DNA of 64,000 bases from an uncultured Clostridia bacterium (GTDB lineage Bacteria; Bacillota; Clostridia; Christensenellales; CAG-138), in assembly GCA_947168565.1 (NCBI GenBank), contig CAMVMM010000005.1, positions 1 to 64,000 of the forward strand, in the 5' to 3' direction. A program made the translations under genes and the position numbers. This document shows, piece by piece, positions 62,746 through 64,000 of the stretch; position 1 is the stretch's first letter; each line of letters starts with the position of its first letter. The notes under the pieces were generated by a model that saw only the letters and a program-made list of their open reading frames with translations, was not told where the DNA came from and made no database searches.

Positions 62746-63657
62746 ATGGGCATTTGGGGAACAGGAATTTATCAAAATGATTTGGCGGTGGATGTTCGGG
62801 ATGAATACCGCAGCCTGCTTCAGCGCGGAGAGAGCGACAGCGCCGCGCTGGAGGCCATGCTGGATAATTATTCACAGGAGGCGGACGATATTGATGATGC
62901 GCCGTCATTTTGGCTTGCGTTTGCGGACACCCAATGGAAGCTGGGGCGGCTGGATTGCGGAGTTAAGCGGGAAGCACTGAATTTGATAGAAACGGAATTG
63001 AATGACGGCTGCTCGCTATGGGGCAAGAGCGCAAAGCAAAGGGCGCGGGCATTGACTGAGCTGCGGGCGCGCCTGCTCTCGCCGCAGCCGGAACGCAAGC
63101 CGATCCGCACCGTAAAGGAATACAGATGCGAGTGGGCGGACGGCGATATTTACGCGCTGGAATTAAGGAGCAACAAAGCAAGGGAAATGGGCTTGAGCGG
63201 AAGATACTTGCTTATCCAGAAGGTGGGCGAGTTTCTGTGGAGCCGCTTCCCGCGGCATCTTAACCCCGTGATTCGGATCAAGCTTTCCGACAATGGAGAG
63301 TTACCGCGCAGCATACAGGAATTTGATGCGCTCAAATACATTCAGGTGTATGCAAGACCGTATTCGCTTCGTTTCCTGCCGGACAGCGGGCTTTTATCTG
63401 CGGAAGAGAACAGAGCGGAATGCGAAGCCCTGCGCTGCGAGGTTGACGAAACGGGCAGGCTGGCGGAATACAAGGCGGCATTGTTCATCACTTCGAAACG
63501 GTCGCTGCCGAAGGGGCTGTTCTTTGTCGGAAACTTCGGAGAAGCAAAGCCGCCCGAAAAGGAATTCATTCCGCGCGGAGGTGCGCACGGCTTGGAGGGG
63601 ATAAACGCAAAGTATCTTGAGGAGGATGCTTTGGATTTTTATATGAAATATATGTGA
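62746..63657 (+). CDS. DUF4259-like N-terminal protein of unknown function
   Basis: 303 residues. The start MGIWGTGIYQNDLAVDV resembles the W-G-x-G-xxxND starts of DUF4259-type proteins; the rest is not recognised. No signal or membrane segment. It follows the previous gene by 18 bases and is followed at once by another RHS fragment. It may be an immunity or accessory protein of the degraded RHS locus. Confidence 0.6.
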   Translation: MGIWGTGIYQNDLAVDVRDEYRSLLQRGESDSAALEAMLDNYSQEADDIDDAPSFWLAFADTQWKLGRLDCGVKREALNLIETELNDGCSLWGKSAKQRARALTELRARLLSPQPERKPIRTVKEYRCEWADGDIYALELRSNKAREMGLSGRYLLIQKVGEFLWSRFPRHLNPVIRIKLSDNGELPRSIQEFDALKYIQVYARPYSLRFLPDSGLLSAEENRAECEALRCEVDETGRLAEYKAALFITSKRSLPKGLFFVGNFGEAKPPEKEFIPRGGAHGLEGINAKYLEEDALDFYMKYM

Positions 63658-63784
63658 TGGCAGCGTGCTGATAGGTATGCAGAGCGGCAATACCGTTCAG
63701 CGCTTCTCCTACGATGCACAGGGCAAGGTCGTCGCCGTGGATTACTCCGAAAACGGCGGAAGCAGCTACACCACCTATTCATGA
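63656..63784 (+). pseudogene. RHS/YD-repeat fragment
   Basis: Frame GSVLIGMQSGNTVQRFSYDAQGKVVAVDY (shown in part) then a stop at 63782. SYDAQGKVVAVDYS is a clear YD repeat. It begins inside the previous stop and has no start, so it is debris. A second frame (EVTADLLGGVVREHLPYSEE) continues after it to about 63872. Confidence 0.7.
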
Positions 63785-63898
63785 AGTGACTGCGGATTTG
63801 CTTGGCGGAGTTGTTAGAGAGCACTTGCCGTATTCCGAGGAAATTGGCATATTGTATCTGATTCTGCCTTAATCAATATTAAAAGGAGGAGCAACACA

Positions 63899-64000
63899 AT
63901 GAAACGGAAAACCGGTTTTATAATTGCCGTCATGTTAGTATGTGTATTTCTGTGTTCCGCTTGCCAGCCATATCAGTATTACGGCGCAAACCCGGAGCTC
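63899..64000 (+). CDS. Lipoprotein, 3' end outside window
   Basis: AAAAGGAGGAG precedes the ATG. The visible 34 residues are a signal peptide with lipobox CSAC. No function can be assigned from this part. Confidence 0.8.
   Translation, partial: MKRKTGFIIAVMLVCVFLCSACQPYQYYGANPEL

Overview
The window looks like chromosomal DNA of an anaerobic, low-oxygen-niche Clostridia-type Firmicute, possibly an uncultured gut or rumen species. Supporting signs are the moderately high GC of the core genes, strong Shine-Dalgarno sites, LPxTG-type pili, a dockerin protein, the conserved holB-ricT pair, a fused ispDF and a complete 3-methylaspartate glutamate-fermentation gene set. I cannot name the species.

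Layout: (1) 0-9.4 kb is a sortase-assembled pilus locus: a coiled-coil repeat protein, signal peptidase I, a large fibro-slime/Cna-B adhesin, the LPETG major pilin, a class C sortase, an IPQTG minor pilin and a second sortase. (2) 9.4-14.9 kb holds tRNA-Arg(CCG) flanked by degenerate tRNA pieces, a zinc metalloprotease, a Sel1 protein, a P-loop protein and an AT-rich, probably acquired metallophosphoesterase. (3) 14.9-27.3 kb carries the methylaspartate pathway in two blocks: citE-citF plus two-subunit mesaconase, and glmS-glmL-glmE-mal. Glutamate is rearranged by B12-dependent mutase, deaminated to mesaconate, hydrated to citramalate and cleaved to acetate and pyruvate. (4) 27.4-36.9 kb has a BMP-family lipoprotein, a DUF5685/DnaJ operon, a sodium-pump beta subunit with a tiny partner, Nudix and radical SAM genes, a TipA-like MerR regulator and a voltage-gated potassium channel.

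(5) 37.3-44.6 kb is the most striking region. A cobalamin riboswitch with its own promoter precedes a minus-strand run of six genes: a secreted DUF4430-dockerin protein, a membrane-anchored alpha/alpha-toroid protein, a DUF4430 lipoprotein, EcfT, a double EcfA ATPase and an ECF S component. DUF4430 and the toroid correspond to the two domains of mammalian intrinsic factor/transcobalamin, so I read this as a surface cobalamin-capture and uptake system. It would feed the B12-dependent glutamate mutase 10-15 kb away.

(6) 44.7-52.9 kb is housekeeping: tRNA-Glu(CTC), rqcP, ispDF, ricT, holB, glnS, a PNPOx-like protein, and a structured RNA leader ahead of a zinc-ribbon gene. (7) 53.2-57.9 kb is a signalling operon: a STAS protein, a STAS/kinase-like/HATPase triple fusion, a SpoT-type HD alarmone hydrolase, a DUF218 membrane protein and a VanX-like dipeptidase. 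(8) 57.9-64 kb is an AT-richer, degraded accessory island with broken RHS/YD-repeat fragments, a frameshifted RHS nuclease tip, a HEAT-repeat protein, lipoproteins and unknown genes that could be immunity or accessory proteins.
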